A stretch of 33,689 nt of DNA from an uncultured Bacteroidales bacterium (GTDB lineage: Bacteria > Bacteroidota > Bacteroidia > Bacteroidales > UBA932). Within the stretch, counting starts at the first letter, position 1; each line of letters starts with the position of its first letter. Below are positions 16,603-25,422 of the stretch, piece by piece. The position numbers were made by a program, and so were the translations under genes. The notes beneath the pieces are model-generated. The model worked only from the letters and a program-made list of their open reading frames with translations. It was not told where the DNA came from and did not search any database. Where the stretch lies: assembly GCA_949295645.1 (NCBI GenBank), contig CASFLY010000054.1, positions 1 through 33,689 of the forward strand, read 5' to 3'.

Positions 16603-17349
16603 ATGGGACTTCTTAACGGAAAAGTTGCCGTCATCACCGGTGCGGCAAGGGGAATCGGAAAGGCAATCGCCTTGAAATATGCGTCCGAGGGCGCTGACAT
16701 AGCTTTCACCGATCTTGCGATCAACGAGGCTGCTGAAGCTACTGTAAAGGAAATAGAGGCATACGGTGTAAAAGTGAAGGCATACGCTTCCAATGCCGCG
16801 GATTTCGAGGAGACGCACAAGGTGGTCGCTGAGATTCTGGCTGAATTCGGACACATAGACATCCTTGTGAACAATGCAGGAATCACGAAAGACGGCCTGA
16901 TGATGAGAATGGAAGAAAAACAGTGGGATGCCGTTATCGCGGTAAACCTGAAATCCGCCTTCAATTTCATACACGCCATCACTCCGATTATGGCTAAACA
17001 GAGGGGCGGGAGCATCATCAACATGTCGTCCGTAGTAGGGGTGTCCGGAAATGCCGGCCAGTGCAACTATTCGGCCTCGAAAGCCGGACTCATCGGACTT
17101 GCCAAGTCTATCGCCAAGGAGATGGGCCCGCGCGGAATCCGTGCGAACTGCATCGCCCCGGGCTTCATCATCACCGATATGACGGCAGCCCTGACTGAGA
17201 AAGTGCGTCAGGAATGGGAGAAGCAGATTCCGCTGCGCAGGGGTGGCACTCCGGAGGATGTGGCCAATGTGGCTCTCTTCCTGGCTTCCGATCTTTCATC
17301 GTATGTCAGCGGACAGGTGATCCACTGCTGCGGCGCGATGAACTGTTAA
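16603..17349 (+). CDS. fabG: 3-oxoacyl-ACP reductase (FabG, short-chain dehydrogenase)
   Basis: The protein has 248 residues from the ATG at 16603. The Rossmann motif TGAARGIGKA (12-21), NNAG (90-93) and the tetrad Asn115, Ser143, Tyr156 and Lys160 (YSASK) are all present. The C-terminal IAPGFIITDM and the ending CCGAMNC-like segment replace the usual DGGM motif with HCCGAM. It reduces 3-oxoacyl-ACP with NADPH in fatty acid elongation. The family is broad, so a related short-chain dehydrogenase is possible, but overall length and order fit FabG. No other fab gene is nearby. It runs on the plus strand, transcribed away from ahcY. Confidence 0.85.
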   Translation: MGLLNGKVAVITGAARGIGKAIALKYASEGADIAFTDLAINEAAEATVKEIEAYGVKVKAYASNAADFEETHKVVAEILAEFGHIDILVNNAGITKDGLMMRMEEKQWDAVIAVNLKSAFNFIHAITPIMAKQRGGSIINMSSVVGVSGNAGQCNYSASKAGLIGLAKSIAKEMGPRGIRANCIAPGFIITDMTAALTEKVRQEWEKQIPLRRGGTPEDVANVALFLASDLSSYVSGQVIHCCGAMNC

Positions 17350-17435
17350 ATACGCTTTCCGCAGGCGAAGGCAGACAGGGCTTTTGCGAGAAGAAGGGAA
17401 GAGGAGACGGACGATAATACTGGAAGTGAAGGAGA

Positions 17436-18197
17436 ATGGCGGGGGAGTTGGAATATTATCTGGGAAGCCTGGCTGATCTGGCGTTGCCGAGGCATTGCAT
17501 AGTCTGCGGAAGGAGGCTGGAAACGAGGGAAAGTCATCTGTGCATTTACTGCGCGGCTGACTTTCCCTTTACGTTTTTCTGGAATACTGCCCGCAATGAG
17601 ATGTCGGACAGGTACAACGCCTTGATAAACAGGGGTATTGAAAATGAAGAAGCCGCCACGGAATACGAGCGGTATTCCAATGCGGCAGCCCTTTTCTTCT
17701 ATCATTCCGAAGCAGGGTTCCGGAAGATCCCCCAGCTGTTGAAGTACCGTAAAAGGTTTGCCGTGGGCCGGCATTTCGCAGGGCTGTTTGCCGGGATGGT
17801 CTTTTCTTCCGAGATTTTCAGGACGGTGGATATGGTAGTGCCTGTGCCTCTGCACCGCAGGAGACTGAGGGAAAGGGGATACAACCAGGCGGAAATTCTG
17901 GCGGGAGAATTGGGTATGGCAGGGGGAATCAGGGTGCGGAATGATTTGCTGAAGCGGGAAAAATACACCGTTTCACAGACAAGACTCGGCGTCGAAGACA
18001 AGAAAAGCAATGTCCGTGGTGCGTTCAGCGTAGCAGGGAAGATTGCCGCCGGCTGCTCTTCGTCCCATATTCTTGTCGTGGACGACGTTTTTACTACAGG
18101 TGCCACGATTGCTGCGTGCCACCACGCTCTGAGAGGCTTTTTCGGGCCCCGGGTGAGGATAAGCGCCGCCACTCTGGGCTTTGTGAGCAGTGTGTAG
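17436..18197 (+). CDS. comF: ComF-family phosphoribosyltransferase-like protein
   Basis: The protein has 253 residues. An N-terminal zinc-ribbon-like pair, CIVC (Cys21, Cys24) and CIYC (Cys36, Cys39), is followed by a PRTase domain. That domain has VPVPLHRRRLRERGYNQAE and the PRPP loop ILVVDDVFTTGAT near residue 216. These are the ComF/GntX signature. ComF is needed for uptake of single-stranded DNA in competent bacteria, but the wider family is often annotated only as an amidophosphoribosyltransferase-like protein. A GAAGGAGA stretch just before the ATG resembles a ribosome binding site. The gene follows fabG by 86 bp. Confidence 0.88.
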   Translation: MAGELEYYLGSLADLALPRHCIVCGRRLETRESHLCIYCAADFPFTFFWNTARNEMSDRYNALINRGIENEEAATEYERYSNAAALFFYHSEAGFRKIPQLLKYRKRFAVGRHFAGLFAGMVFSSEIFRTVDMVVPVPLHRRRLRERGYNQAEILAGELGMAGGIRVRNDLLKREKYTVSQTRLGVEDKKSNVRGAFSVAGKIAAGCSSSHILVVDDVFTTGATIAACHHALRGFFGPRVRISAATLGFVSSV

Positions 18198-18234
18198 GAT
18201 AATGCGGACGGGACTTTGCACCTGTGGCGGGATT

Positions 18235-19410
18235 CTACCAGAAGAAAGAGGCGGAAGCGCCGAGCAGGATGCTGTGAAGGACGGGATTCCGGGCGGAGAA
18301 GCCGGACACCTGATACAGCGCAAAGGCCTTGACCTTGAAATTTTCGCCGGTGGCGATGCCGAGTCCGCCGCCGGCAGCGGCAGTAAGTCCGCCTTTTATG
18401 CCTGCCGGAGAGGAAACGGATTTGTTTCCCGGCAGGGACCAGCCGGCCAGGAGCCTCGTGTCGGCTTCCAATATTTTCGCGAAATGGTGCCGCCAGTAGC
18501 CTCCTGCAAGGAAATCGTATGTATTGAACGACAGGGACCTTCCGTCAGTGTATGAGTTGATGCCGATATCTGCCGCGATTCCGACAGTGCCTTTCAGACA
18601 GTCGCTGCAGGCTATCGGGACGGAGATTCCAAGTCCTGTCACGGCGCCTCCGCGGCAAAGCGTCCCGTCGTCAGGGGTTCCCGCAAGGAAACGGTAGCCG
18701 AAGTAAAGGCCGATGTCGTAATATTTCTTTCCGTATGCGAATCCGGGAACGGGAGGCAGGTAGCCGGCATTCAGGTATCTGTCCTTGAAAATAAGGTCGG
18801 CAAGGAAGTAGCCGAGCCTGACCGAGGCGACGCCTATGACGGCGCCGGCTATGACGTCAGAAGCCCAGTGCCTGTCGTTGATGATCCTCGATATGCCTGT
18901 GGCGGAAGCTATGGCATAGCCTCCGAAGCTGAACCAGGGGCTTCTCCATCCGTATTCTTCGTGGAGCATTGCGGCCGCCATAAATGCCGTGGCCGTATGT
19001 CCCGACGGGAAGGAGCCTCCGGAAGCGCCGTCCGGCCTGGGCCTGTCTATGGAGTATTTGAGCCCGTTTACCGCTATCGTCATAATTCCTGCGGAGAAGG
19101 CGTCGGACACGATCATCCTGCCCCAGGAACTGCGGCTTTCATAGCCTCCTGCTTTCATCCCGAGCATAAGGGCCCCGGGGGCGAACCGCAGGTATTCGTC
19201 AGCATGAATGCGGATGTCGCCTGTGGCATCTGCTCTCATCGAGCGGATGCTCCCGTCGAAATCGGGGAGAGCGGACTGGCCGGAGACCGTACCGTGAACA
19301 AGCAGGGCGCAGGCTATGGCTGTCGCTGCGGGGAGATGTTTTATGATGCCGGCAAGTGACATGTTCCGAATGACAGGAAATTCTCTTCGAAAATACTTCA
19401 TAAATTCCAT
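18235..19410 (-). CDS. PAP2-family phosphatase with a likely C-terminal outer-membrane barrel
   Basis: The protein has 391 residues. The acid-phosphatase motifs are complete: Lys118 to Arg125-Pro126 (KYSIDRPRP), Ser136-Gly137-His138 (FPSGH), and Ser174-Arg175 with His181 and Asp185 (SRIINDRHWASD). A signal peptide is likely. M17 starts MSLAGIIKHLPAATAIACALLVHG, ending near SGQS, so the true start may be at 19362. The C-terminal 170 residues alternate hydrophobic and polar residues (YYDIGLYFGYRF, TAAAGGGLGIATG). They end in FFW, the terminal aromatic typical of outer-membrane beta-barrels. It may dephosphorylate a lipid phosphate in the periplasm or outer membrane. The substrate is unknown. 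It is convergent with comF. Confidence 0.8.
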   Translation of the reverse strand: MEFMKYFRREFPVIRNMSLAGIIKHLPAATAIACALLVHGTVSGQSALPDFDGSIRSMRADATGDIRIHADEYLRFAPGALMLGMKAGGYESRSSWGRMIVSDAFSAGIMTIAVNGLKYSIDRPRPDGASGGSFPSGHTATAFMAAAMLHEEYGWRSPWFSFGGYAIASATGISRIINDRHWASDVIAGAVIGVASVRLGYFLADLIFKDRYLNAGYLPPVPGFAYGKKYYDIGLYFGYRFLAGTPDDGTLCRGGAVTGLGISVPIACSDCLKGTVGIAADIGINSYTDGRSLSFNTYDFLAGGYWRHHFAKILEADTRLLAGWSLPGNKSVSSPAGIKGGLTAAAGGGLGIATGENFKVKAFALYQVSGFSARNPVLHSILLGASASFFW

Positions 19411-19502
19411 ATTTGAAAATCCGGCCCCGTTTTCCGTGCCGGCGGCGACCTGTTGTCGGGACTGAAGCCTGCGGTACGGTTCCTTTTCTCGGAAAATAAG
19501 AG

Positions 19503-19510
19503 TAAATTTG
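19503..19510 (+). promoter_or_regulatory. -7 element and SD of the glycosyltransferase gene
   Basis: TAAATTTG (19503-19510) matches TAnnTTTG. AGGAGGT at 19524-19530, 5 nt before the ATG, is an unusually strong Shine-Dalgarno sequence for this phylum and supports that start. Confidence 0.55.
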
Positions 19511-19535
19511 CCGTCAGCAACAGAGGAGGTCGTAT

Positions 19536-20657
19536 ATGAAAATCGCTTTTGACGGGAAAAAGGCGGCGCGGAACAGGGCCGGACTGGGAAATTACAGCAG
19601 ATTCGTGATCAGGGCCATGGCCCGGCGTTTTCCGGACTGCAGTTTCGATGTCTATGTAAGCAAAAGGGGGCGGAACGCGTTGTCGGAAGAGTTCGCGGAA
19701 TTCCCGAATGTGAAGGTGTGCGGTCCGACCCATCCGGTATTGAAGCATTTCCCTAAGCTCTGGGAGATGTACGGGATTCCGTACGAGTTGAACAGGAGCG
19801 GGGCCGACATTTATCATGGCCTGGGAAACGAATTGCCGGCCAATATCGGACGGGCGAAGCGGACCAGGTCCGTGGTGACGATTCATGACCTGATTTTCCT
19901 GTTTTTCCCCTACACTTATTCGTGGGTCGACAGGCATCTGTTCAATCTGAAATTCAGGGCGGCCTGCAGGAGGGCGGACAGGATAGTCGCCGTGAGCGAA
20001 TGCACGGCCAGGGATATCGTCAAGTATTATGCTGTCCGCAAGGATCGGATTTCAGTGGCTTATCAGGGGTGCGACCCGAGGTTCAGGACGCGGTGTTCGG
20101 ACGTGGAGAAGGAGGAGGTCCGCAGGAGGCTCGGGCTGCCGGAGAGGTATATGCTGAGTGTGGGGACTGTCGAGGAAAGGAAGAATACGGCCCTGATAGT
20201 CAGGGCAATGCGTGAGGTCCCGGATGTGGATTTGGTGATAGTGGGGCGGAGGACGAAGTATGCGGAGTATGTGGAGCGGACGGCTGCGGAGTGCGGTGTG
20301 TCGGACAGGCTGCATATCCTGAGCGGGGTGCGGACGGAGGATTTGCCTGCAGTGTACCAGATGGCCGGAGTGTTCGTTTACCCGTCCCGGTACGAAGGAT
20401 TCGGGATTCCGCTTCTGGAGGCGCTTTGCAGCGGCGTCCCGGCCATAGGGGCCGTGGGCTCCTGCCTGAAGGAGGCCGGCGGGCCTGCGTCCCTGTACGC
20501 AGACCCGGAGGACGCCTCGGATCTCGCCCGCAAGATAAACCTTGTCCTTTCAGACCCCGGGCTCCGCAAGACCATGACTGAAACCGGCCTGCAGTACGCC
20601 TCCCTCTTCACCGACGACCTTCTTGCGGACCGTCTCATGGAGATTTACAGAGGGTGA
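19536..20657 (+). CDS. GT4-family glycosyltransferase
   Basis: The protein has 373 residues of GT-B type. The N-terminal half has a GxGNYSRFVIRAM segment, where nucleotide-sugar transferases of this class show a glycine-rich start. It also has an HDLIFLFFP strand typical of the mannosyltransferase-like GT4 group. The C-terminal half carries the hallmark YEGFGIPLLEALCSGVPAIG, whose two glutamates seven residues apart form the donor-binding EX7E motif. It should transfer a sugar from an activated nucleotide donor to a cell-surface glycan or lipid. Donor and acceptor cannot be read from the sequence. No other glycan gene is nearby. It is convergent with rodA, 55 bp apart. Confidence 0.85.
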   Translation: MKIAFDGKKAARNRAGLGNYSRFVIRAMARRFPDCSFDVYVSKRGRNALSEEFAEFPNVKVCGPTHPVLKHFPKLWEMYGIPYELNRSGADIYHGLGNELPANIGRAKRTRSVVTIHDLIFLFFPYTYSWVDRHLFNLKFRAACRRADRIVAVSECTARDIVKYYAVRKDRISVAYQGCDPRFRTRCSDVEKEEVRRRLGLPERYMLSVGTVEERKNTALIVRAMREVPDVDLVIVGRRTKYAEYVERTAAECGVSDRLHILSGVRTEDLPAVYQMAGVFVYPSRYEGFGIPLLEALCSGVPAIGAVGSCLKEAGGPASLYADPEDASDLARKINLVLSDPGLRKTMTETGLQYASLFTDDLLADRLMEIYRG

Positions 20658-20711
20658 CCGGCCGCAAAGAGCGCTTTCCTGCCTTCGCGCCCCGCCAGTC
20701 AGGATCGGGAA

Positions 20712-22178
20712 TCAGTTGAACAGCCTCTTCTCGTGCCTTACCAGGGCTATGAATATGAACAGCAGGATTGTGAACGCCCAGAGAGACGAGCCCCCGTAGC
20801 TGACGAACGGCAGCGGGATTCCGATTACCGGCATTATCCCGATAGTCATCCCGACATTGATGAAAAGGTGCATGAACATGCAGCCCGCCACGCAGTACCC
20901 GTATATCCTCGTGAAACTCTCCCTGCTGCGCTCCGCATCCCGGATTATCCTCCATATCATAAAAGCGAACAGCAGCACAGTGAAAGCGCTTCCCGCAAAG
21001 CCCCATTCCTCTCCGATAGTACAGAATATGAAATCCGTACTCTGCTCCGGCACAAAACCGTAGGTCGTCTGCGTCCCTTTCAGGAATCCCTTCCCGAGGA
21101 AACCTCCGGAACCGATGGCGATCATCGACTGGTTCACATTGTATCCCACGCCGGTCGGGTCATCCTTCAGGCCGAGGAGCACCTCGATACGCTTCCTCTG
21201 ATGATCCTGCAGCACATCGTGAAATATGAAATCCACTGAAAACACGAACAGGATACCGGCTATGAACGCCGCTATAGAGAGCCACCTGAAACGGCTTCTT
21301 TCCCTGTAGGCCCTGACCGCGACAAAAGGGACGGAGACTATCCCGGCCCCTGCCAGGACATATTCGAGCCTCAGGCTTCCGGCGAACGACTCTTCTCCCC
21401 ATCCCATGACCGAAACGAGTTCATCCACTCCCGCAGGCAGGAATGCAAGGGCCACGGACACCGGCAGCGCGGATATGAGCCATTTGCGGAACTTCCCGGT
21501 GTAGAGGCTGTTGCACAGCGTCGCTATCGTCATCAGGGCAAGGATGGCGAAATACGGGGACGAGGTCATCGTCAGGACGAACAGGAGTATCGCGACCCCG
21601 ATCATAAACAGAAGCCAGCCGGACAACCCTTCCCTGTAAAGCATGAAAATGAACCCGACATAGACGAGGGCCGATCCGGTCTCGCTCTGGGCCACTATTA
21701 TCGCCATCGGGACCAGGATTATCGCGGCCGTGGCTATGAAATTCCTCGGATTCCCTATCCTGTACCCGTACTGGCTCATTACCGTCGCCAGCATCAGGGA
21801 TGTCGAGATTTTCGATATTTCCGCCGGCTGGAACCTGACAGGTCCGAATTCGAACCAGGAACGCGACCCTTTGACTTCCACCCCGAGGAAGATGACCGCT
21901 ACCAGGAGCAGTATCGTTGCTATATATACCGGCAGCGAGATGCTTTCGTAAATTCGCGGGCTGATGACGAACAGGATGACGGCAGCCAGGGAAAATGCGG
22001 AGATGATCCAGATGAACTGTTTCCCGCTGCGGGTGGCAAAGTCGAAAATGGAGCCGGGCTCGGCCGACTGTACGGAAGCATAAATATTTATCCAGCCGAT
22101 GAATACCAGCAACAGATAGCTGACAATCAGCGGCCAGTCCAGTGTCTCCTTTAATCCTCTTCCCTTGAATTGTTCCAT
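20712..22178 (-). CDS. rodA: RodA peptidoglycan glycosyltransferase (SEDS)
   Basis: The protein has 488 residues with about ten membrane helices, longer than E. coli RodA (370). The extra length is in a central loop with an added helix or two. SEDS motifs include SRSWFEFGPVRFQPAEISK, GSALVYVGF, the GFLGKGFLKGTQTTYGFVPEQSTDFIF segment, and IPLPFVSYGGSSL near the end. It polymerises lipid II into glycan strands together with PBP2 (mrdA), which is encoded directly before it. It is the last gene of the mre operon, 65 bp after mrdA. Confidence 0.94.
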   Translation of the reverse strand: MEQFKGRGLKETLDWPLIVSYLLLVFIGWINIYASVQSAEPGSIFDFATRSGKQFIWIISAFSLAAVILFVISPRIYESISLPVYIATILLLVAVIFLGVEVKGSRSWFEFGPVRFQPAEISKISTSLMLATVMSQYGYRIGNPRNFIATAAIILVPMAIIVAQSETGSALVYVGFIFMLYREGLSGWLLFMIGVAILLFVLTMTSSPYFAILALMTIATLCNSLYTGKFRKWLISALPVSVALAFLPAGVDELVSVMGWGEESFAGSLRLEYVLAGAGIVSVPFVAVRAYRERSRFRWLSIAAFIAGILFVFSVDFIFHDVLQDHQRKRIEVLLGLKDDPTGVGYNVNQSMIAIGSGGFLGKGFLKGTQTTYGFVPEQSTDFIFCTIGEEWGFAGSAFTVLLFAFMIWRIIRDAERSRESFTRIYGYCVAGCMFMHLFINVGMTIGIMPVIGIPLPFVSYGGSSLWAFTILLFIFIALVRHEKRLFN

Positions 22179-22242
22179 ATCCTGACGTCGTCCCGGCCTG
22201 TTCCCGCCATCCTGTACGGAGGGACCGCCGGATTTGTTATGT

Positions 22243-24081
22243 TCAGTCGGTCTTGACCTTGTCCAGCAGGTTCCCTTCCATCATCCTTTTCTCCAGGTCC
22301 TTCCTGCCTTCGGAAATCTCCCCGTTCAGATACTTTTCCACAAGCAGCGATGCCAAAGGAGCCGCCCACCGTGCTCCGAACGAGGCATTTTCCACGTAAG
22401 CCGCAACGGCGATCCGCGGATTCTCCCGAGGCGCGAAACAGATGAACACCGAATTGTCGTCGCCTCTCGGATTCTGGGCCGTACCCGTCTTCCCGCATAT
22501 TTCGAGCCCCTTTACAGCGGCGATGCTTGCCGTCCCGCCGGAACCGTATCCGCTGTTGACGGCCCGGTACATCCCCTCTATTACTTCCCTGAAATGCAAA
22601 GTGTCCACCAGCGTGTACTGTTTCTCCTTGTATTTCGGGTCGATAGCCAGCTCTTCCGAATCCCTGACGAGATGGGGGATGTAGTAATACCCCCTGTTGG
22701 CTATGGTCGCGCAGAGATTCGCCAGGTGCAGCGGGGTACATCCTATTTCGCCCTGTCCGATGGAAAGCGAGATGACGTTGGTCGCCTTCCACCTTCCTTT
22801 CCCGTACACCTTGTCGTAGTACTCCGAATCGGGGATGAAACCTCCGAGTTCGGACGGAAAGTCGCTTCCGAGCCTTTTCCCGAAGCCGAAACTTTCGACG
22901 TACCTGTGCCAGGCATCCATAGCCTCCGCTACCGAAGAGTATTTGTCGTTTTCGAGGATATTCCGCAGGACATAGCAGTAGTATGCGTTGCAGGACATCA
23001 TTATCGACTCTTCGAAGTTCAGCGGGGACCTGTGGTCATGGCAGCCCAACCTGTTCCTGCCGAAATGGTAGCCCATATTGCAGGGGTATTCCGTTTCAGG
23101 CGTGAAGACGCCTTCCTGCAGGCCTATCAGGCCGTTTACGAGCTTGAATACCGAGCCTGGAGGATATGCCGACTGCACGGCGCGGTTGAACATCGGCTTG
23201 TACGGGTTGGCCAGGATTTCATTGTAGTGCGAACCTATGTCCGCGAGCATGTCCACGTCGATTCCCGGGCTCGATACGAGTGTCAGTATTTCCCCCGTCG
23301 AAGGCTCTATCGCCACAAGGCTGCCTACCTTGTTCTGCATCAGGGCCTGCCCGTAGTGCTGCAGCTCGGCATCGATGGTCGTGGTGATGTTTTTGCCCGG
23401 CACGGCTGTCTTGTCCATCTCCCCGTCGCGGTATCTCCCTTCTATCTTGTTGTGCGAGTTCCTCAGATATATGTTGTATCCCTTTTCACCTTTCAGGTAT
23501 TCCTCGCAGGTCGCTTCGATTCCGGTTTTGCCGGCATAGTCTCCCGCCGCATATCCTTCGTGGGTTTTCAGGAAATCGGCATCCACCTCGGACACGTAGC
23601 CGAGCAGGTTGCCGCCTGCATTGTACGGGTACTCCCTGATGTTTCTGGCCTGTCCCCGGAATCCGGGGAACCTGTAGGCTATTTCCGCGAATTTCATGTA
23701 CTGCTCCGGCGTCATCTGCTTGAGCATTACCACCGACTGGTACCCGATTTTCCTGCGGTCCCGGTAGTATCCTTCCATTTTTTCGCGGATGAACCCTTCG
23801 CTGACATCCAGCGTCCGGCTGAGCGCCAGAGTGTCGAATTCCTCCACCTCTTTCGGCGTGACGAGCAGGTCGTATGCGATTTTGTTCCCGACGAGGATCC
23901 GCCCGTTCCGGTCATCGATTATGCCCCGCGGAGGGTATATTATGGCGTAGACCATGGAGTTGTTGCTCGCGTCGATCTTGTACTTCTCATCCACGATCTG
24001 GATGACGAACAGTTTGGCAATGATGATGGCCACTGCTGTCGCCAGTCCTATTTTCAGCTTATTCGATTTGTCGAGTTTCAT
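22243..24081 (-). CDS. mrdA: Penicillin-binding protein 2, transpeptidase
   Basis: The protein has 612 residues. One N-terminal membrane helix (about 10-30) is followed by a PBP dimerisation domain and a transpeptidase domain. The catalytic motifs are Ser310-V-F-Lys313 (YPPGSVFK), S-C-N (MSCNAYYCY) and KTG (CGKTGTAQNP). It cross-links lateral-wall peptidoglycan, and its pedestal domain activates RodA. The order and close spacing (13 bp after mreD) mark one operon. The start ATG immediately precedes KLDKSNKLK, consistent with a short cytoplasmic tail. Confidence 0.95.
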   Translation of the reverse strand: MKLDKSNKLKIGLATAVAIIIAKLFVIQIVDEKYKIDASNNSMVYAIIYPPRGIIDDRNGRILVGNKIAYDLLVTPKEVEEFDTLALSRTLDVSEGFIREKMEGYYRDRRKIGYQSVVMLKQMTPEQYMKFAEIAYRFPGFRGQARNIREYPYNAGGNLLGYVSEVDADFLKTHEGYAAGDYAGKTGIEATCEEYLKGEKGYNIYLRNSHNKIEGRYRDGEMDKTAVPGKNITTTIDAELQHYGQALMQNKVGSLVAIEPSTGEILTLVSSPGIDVDMLADIGSHYNEILANPYKPMFNRAVQSAYPPGSVFKLVNGLIGLQEGVFTPETEYPCNMGYHFGRNRLGCHDHRSPLNFEESIMMSCNAYYCYVLRNILENDKYSSVAEAMDAWHRYVESFGFGKRLGSDFPSELGGFIPDSEYYDKVYGKGRWKATNVISLSIGQGEIGCTPLHLANLCATIANRGYYYIPHLVRDSEELAIDPKYKEKQYTLVDTLHFREVIEGMYRAVNSGYGSGGTASIAAVKGLEICGKTGTAQNPRGDDNSVFICFAPRENPRIAVAAYVENASFGARWAAPLASLLVEKYLNGEISEGRKDLEKRMMEGNLLDKVKTD

Positions 24082-24094
24082 CCCATGCAGGCCT

Positions 24095-24607
24095 TTATCT
24101 GTCGTTGGAAGTCAAGATGTTGAATACCGGAAGCGAGAGAATGTAGCCGCAGGCGAGGGAAGATGCGAACCGGAGCAGGCAGGAAAGGAACGGCCTTGTG
24201 CCGGCTCCGTCGGCAATGATGTAGACCGCCAGGAAGACCGCCTGGCAGAGAAGTATGGCTGCCGACACGCGGAGAAATCCGTTCTTTTTCATCGAGAAGT
24301 CTTCCGTCCTGTCCTTGCGGTCCCTGCCGAACAGGAGGGTTACGGTGAAGTTCCGTATGAAGGCGACGGGGACAAGCGCCAGCATGTTGAGGCCGACGAT
24401 GCCTTCGGCCATCCAGTCCACTGCCAGTCCGCAGGCCGCTGCGACAAGCATCAGCAGGACGGACGGGATATTCAGCGGGAGGCACAGCACGAGTACGGGC
24501 AATATCGAAATGAAAACATACGGCCCGGTGTTGATGAAGTTGCAGATCAGGATCTGCGCTACCACCAGCAATATATACATCAGCGTTATGTTCCTTTCAG
24601 TCTTCAT
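24095..24607 (-). CDS. mreD: MreD, rod-shape membrane protein
   Basis: The protein has 170 residues from the ATG at 24607, with about five hydrophobic helices (LMYILLVVAQILI, VFISILPVLVLCL, VLLMLVAAACGLAV, AAILLCQAVFLAVYIIA, SLACGYILSLPVF). MreD family proteins are about 160-180 residues. The chosen start overlaps the mreC stop by 11 bp (ATGAAGACTGA), a typical sign of translational coupling. An upstream ATG at 24646 would put a hydrophilic 13-residue extension inside mreC. It acts as an inner-membrane part of the MreBCD elongasome. Confidence 0.9.
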   Translation of the reverse strand: MKTERNITLMYILLVVAQILICNFINTGPYVFISILPVLVLCLPLNIPSVLLMLVAAACGLAVDWMAEGIVGLNMLALVPVAFIRNFTVTLLFGRDRKDRTEDFSMKKNGFLRVSAAILLCQAVFLAVYIIADGAGTRPFLSCLLRFASSLACGYILSLPVFNILTSNDR

Positions 24608-25421
24608 CCCGATTTTCCACTTCCTTGATTTCACCGCTGTCGGCATTCTTCACGACGGTCACGTACCTGATCGACCTGAAATCGGTGAACAGTGTGACCT
24701 CCACATTGAATGTCGAGCCGTTTACGACAGTAGCCTCGCCCGTGATTCCGAGAGGGATATCCGGCGGGAATATCGCAGAAAAACCGCTCGTGTAGACGGT
24801 GTCTCCCGGCTGGACGGAAATATGGTGCGGTATTTCGCGCAGTACGGCCCCGTTGGACGAGATTCCGTCCCAAGCCAGTTCTCCTGCAGGGCCTTCTTTC
24901 CCGATTCTGGCCCCGACGCTCATCCCTGTGTTCCGGAACGAACGGGCGTAGGAATAGTGCTTCCCTACCGCGTCTATGATGCCGACCACCCCGTCGGACG
25001 TGATTACTCCCGACAGTTCTTCTATGCCGTCTTCCGAGCCCTTGTCGATTATCAGGTAGTTGTGCATCTTGTTGTTGCTGACCTTTACTGCGTCCGCATG
25101 GATATATCTGAACCCTCCGATGACATCCGGAATGCTGTCCCGGGACAGTTCCCTGCCCGTAAGTTCCCTGTACGCCCTGAGCTGTTCGGAAAGCCGGAAA
25201 TTTTCCAGGGCAAGCTTCTCGTTCTGCTTTTTCAGGCTGAAATAGTCGCGGACATTGTCGGCCCCTCCCCAGAAGAAGGCATATACGGCATGCATCCCCC
25301 TGGATATCCAGATGTTCTGCATCGGACCGCTGTGGCTCAGCATAACCAATGCAGCCACCTCCAAAAGAATGAAGACAGCTGCATTTATACAAATCCTGAC
25401 TATGTTGCCTTTTCCGGACAT
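24597..25421 (-). CDS. mreC: MreC, rod-shape periplasmic scaffold
   Basis: The protein has 274 residues. A membrane helix at about 10-28 is followed by a coiled coil (YFSLKKQNEKLALENFRLSEQLRAYREL, about 60-90). Two beta domains follow, with the family segments IDKGSEDGIEELSGVITSDGVVGIIDAVGKHYS and QPGDTVYTSGFSAIFPPDIPLG. It links MreB filaments to PBP2/RodA. The start lies 1 bp after the mreB stop, so the operon order is mreB-mreC-mreD. Confidence 0.94.
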   Translation of the reverse strand: MSGKGNIVRICINAAVFILLEVAALVMLSHSGPMQNIWISRGMHAVYAFFWGGADNVRDYFSLKKQNEKLALENFRLSEQLRAYRELTGRELSRDSIPDVIGGFRYIHADAVKVSNNKMHNYLIIDKGSEDGIEELSGVITSDGVVGIIDAVGKHYSYARSFRNTGMSVGARIGKEGPAGELAWDGISSNGAVLREIPHHISVQPGDTVYTSGFSAIFPPDIPLGITGEATVVNGSTFNVEVTLFTDFRSIRYVTVVKNADSGEIKEVENRDED

Positions 25422-25422
25422 C

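Noticed and set aside
22234-24123. Long open frame on the plus strand opposite mrdA
   Set aside because: mrdA has all PBP motifs in the other direction, and the plus-strand product has no recognisable domain. It is an antisense artefact of high G+C. The same holds for long plus-strand frames opposite topA (28538-30091), trpB2 (11209-12471) and ahcY (15181-16308).
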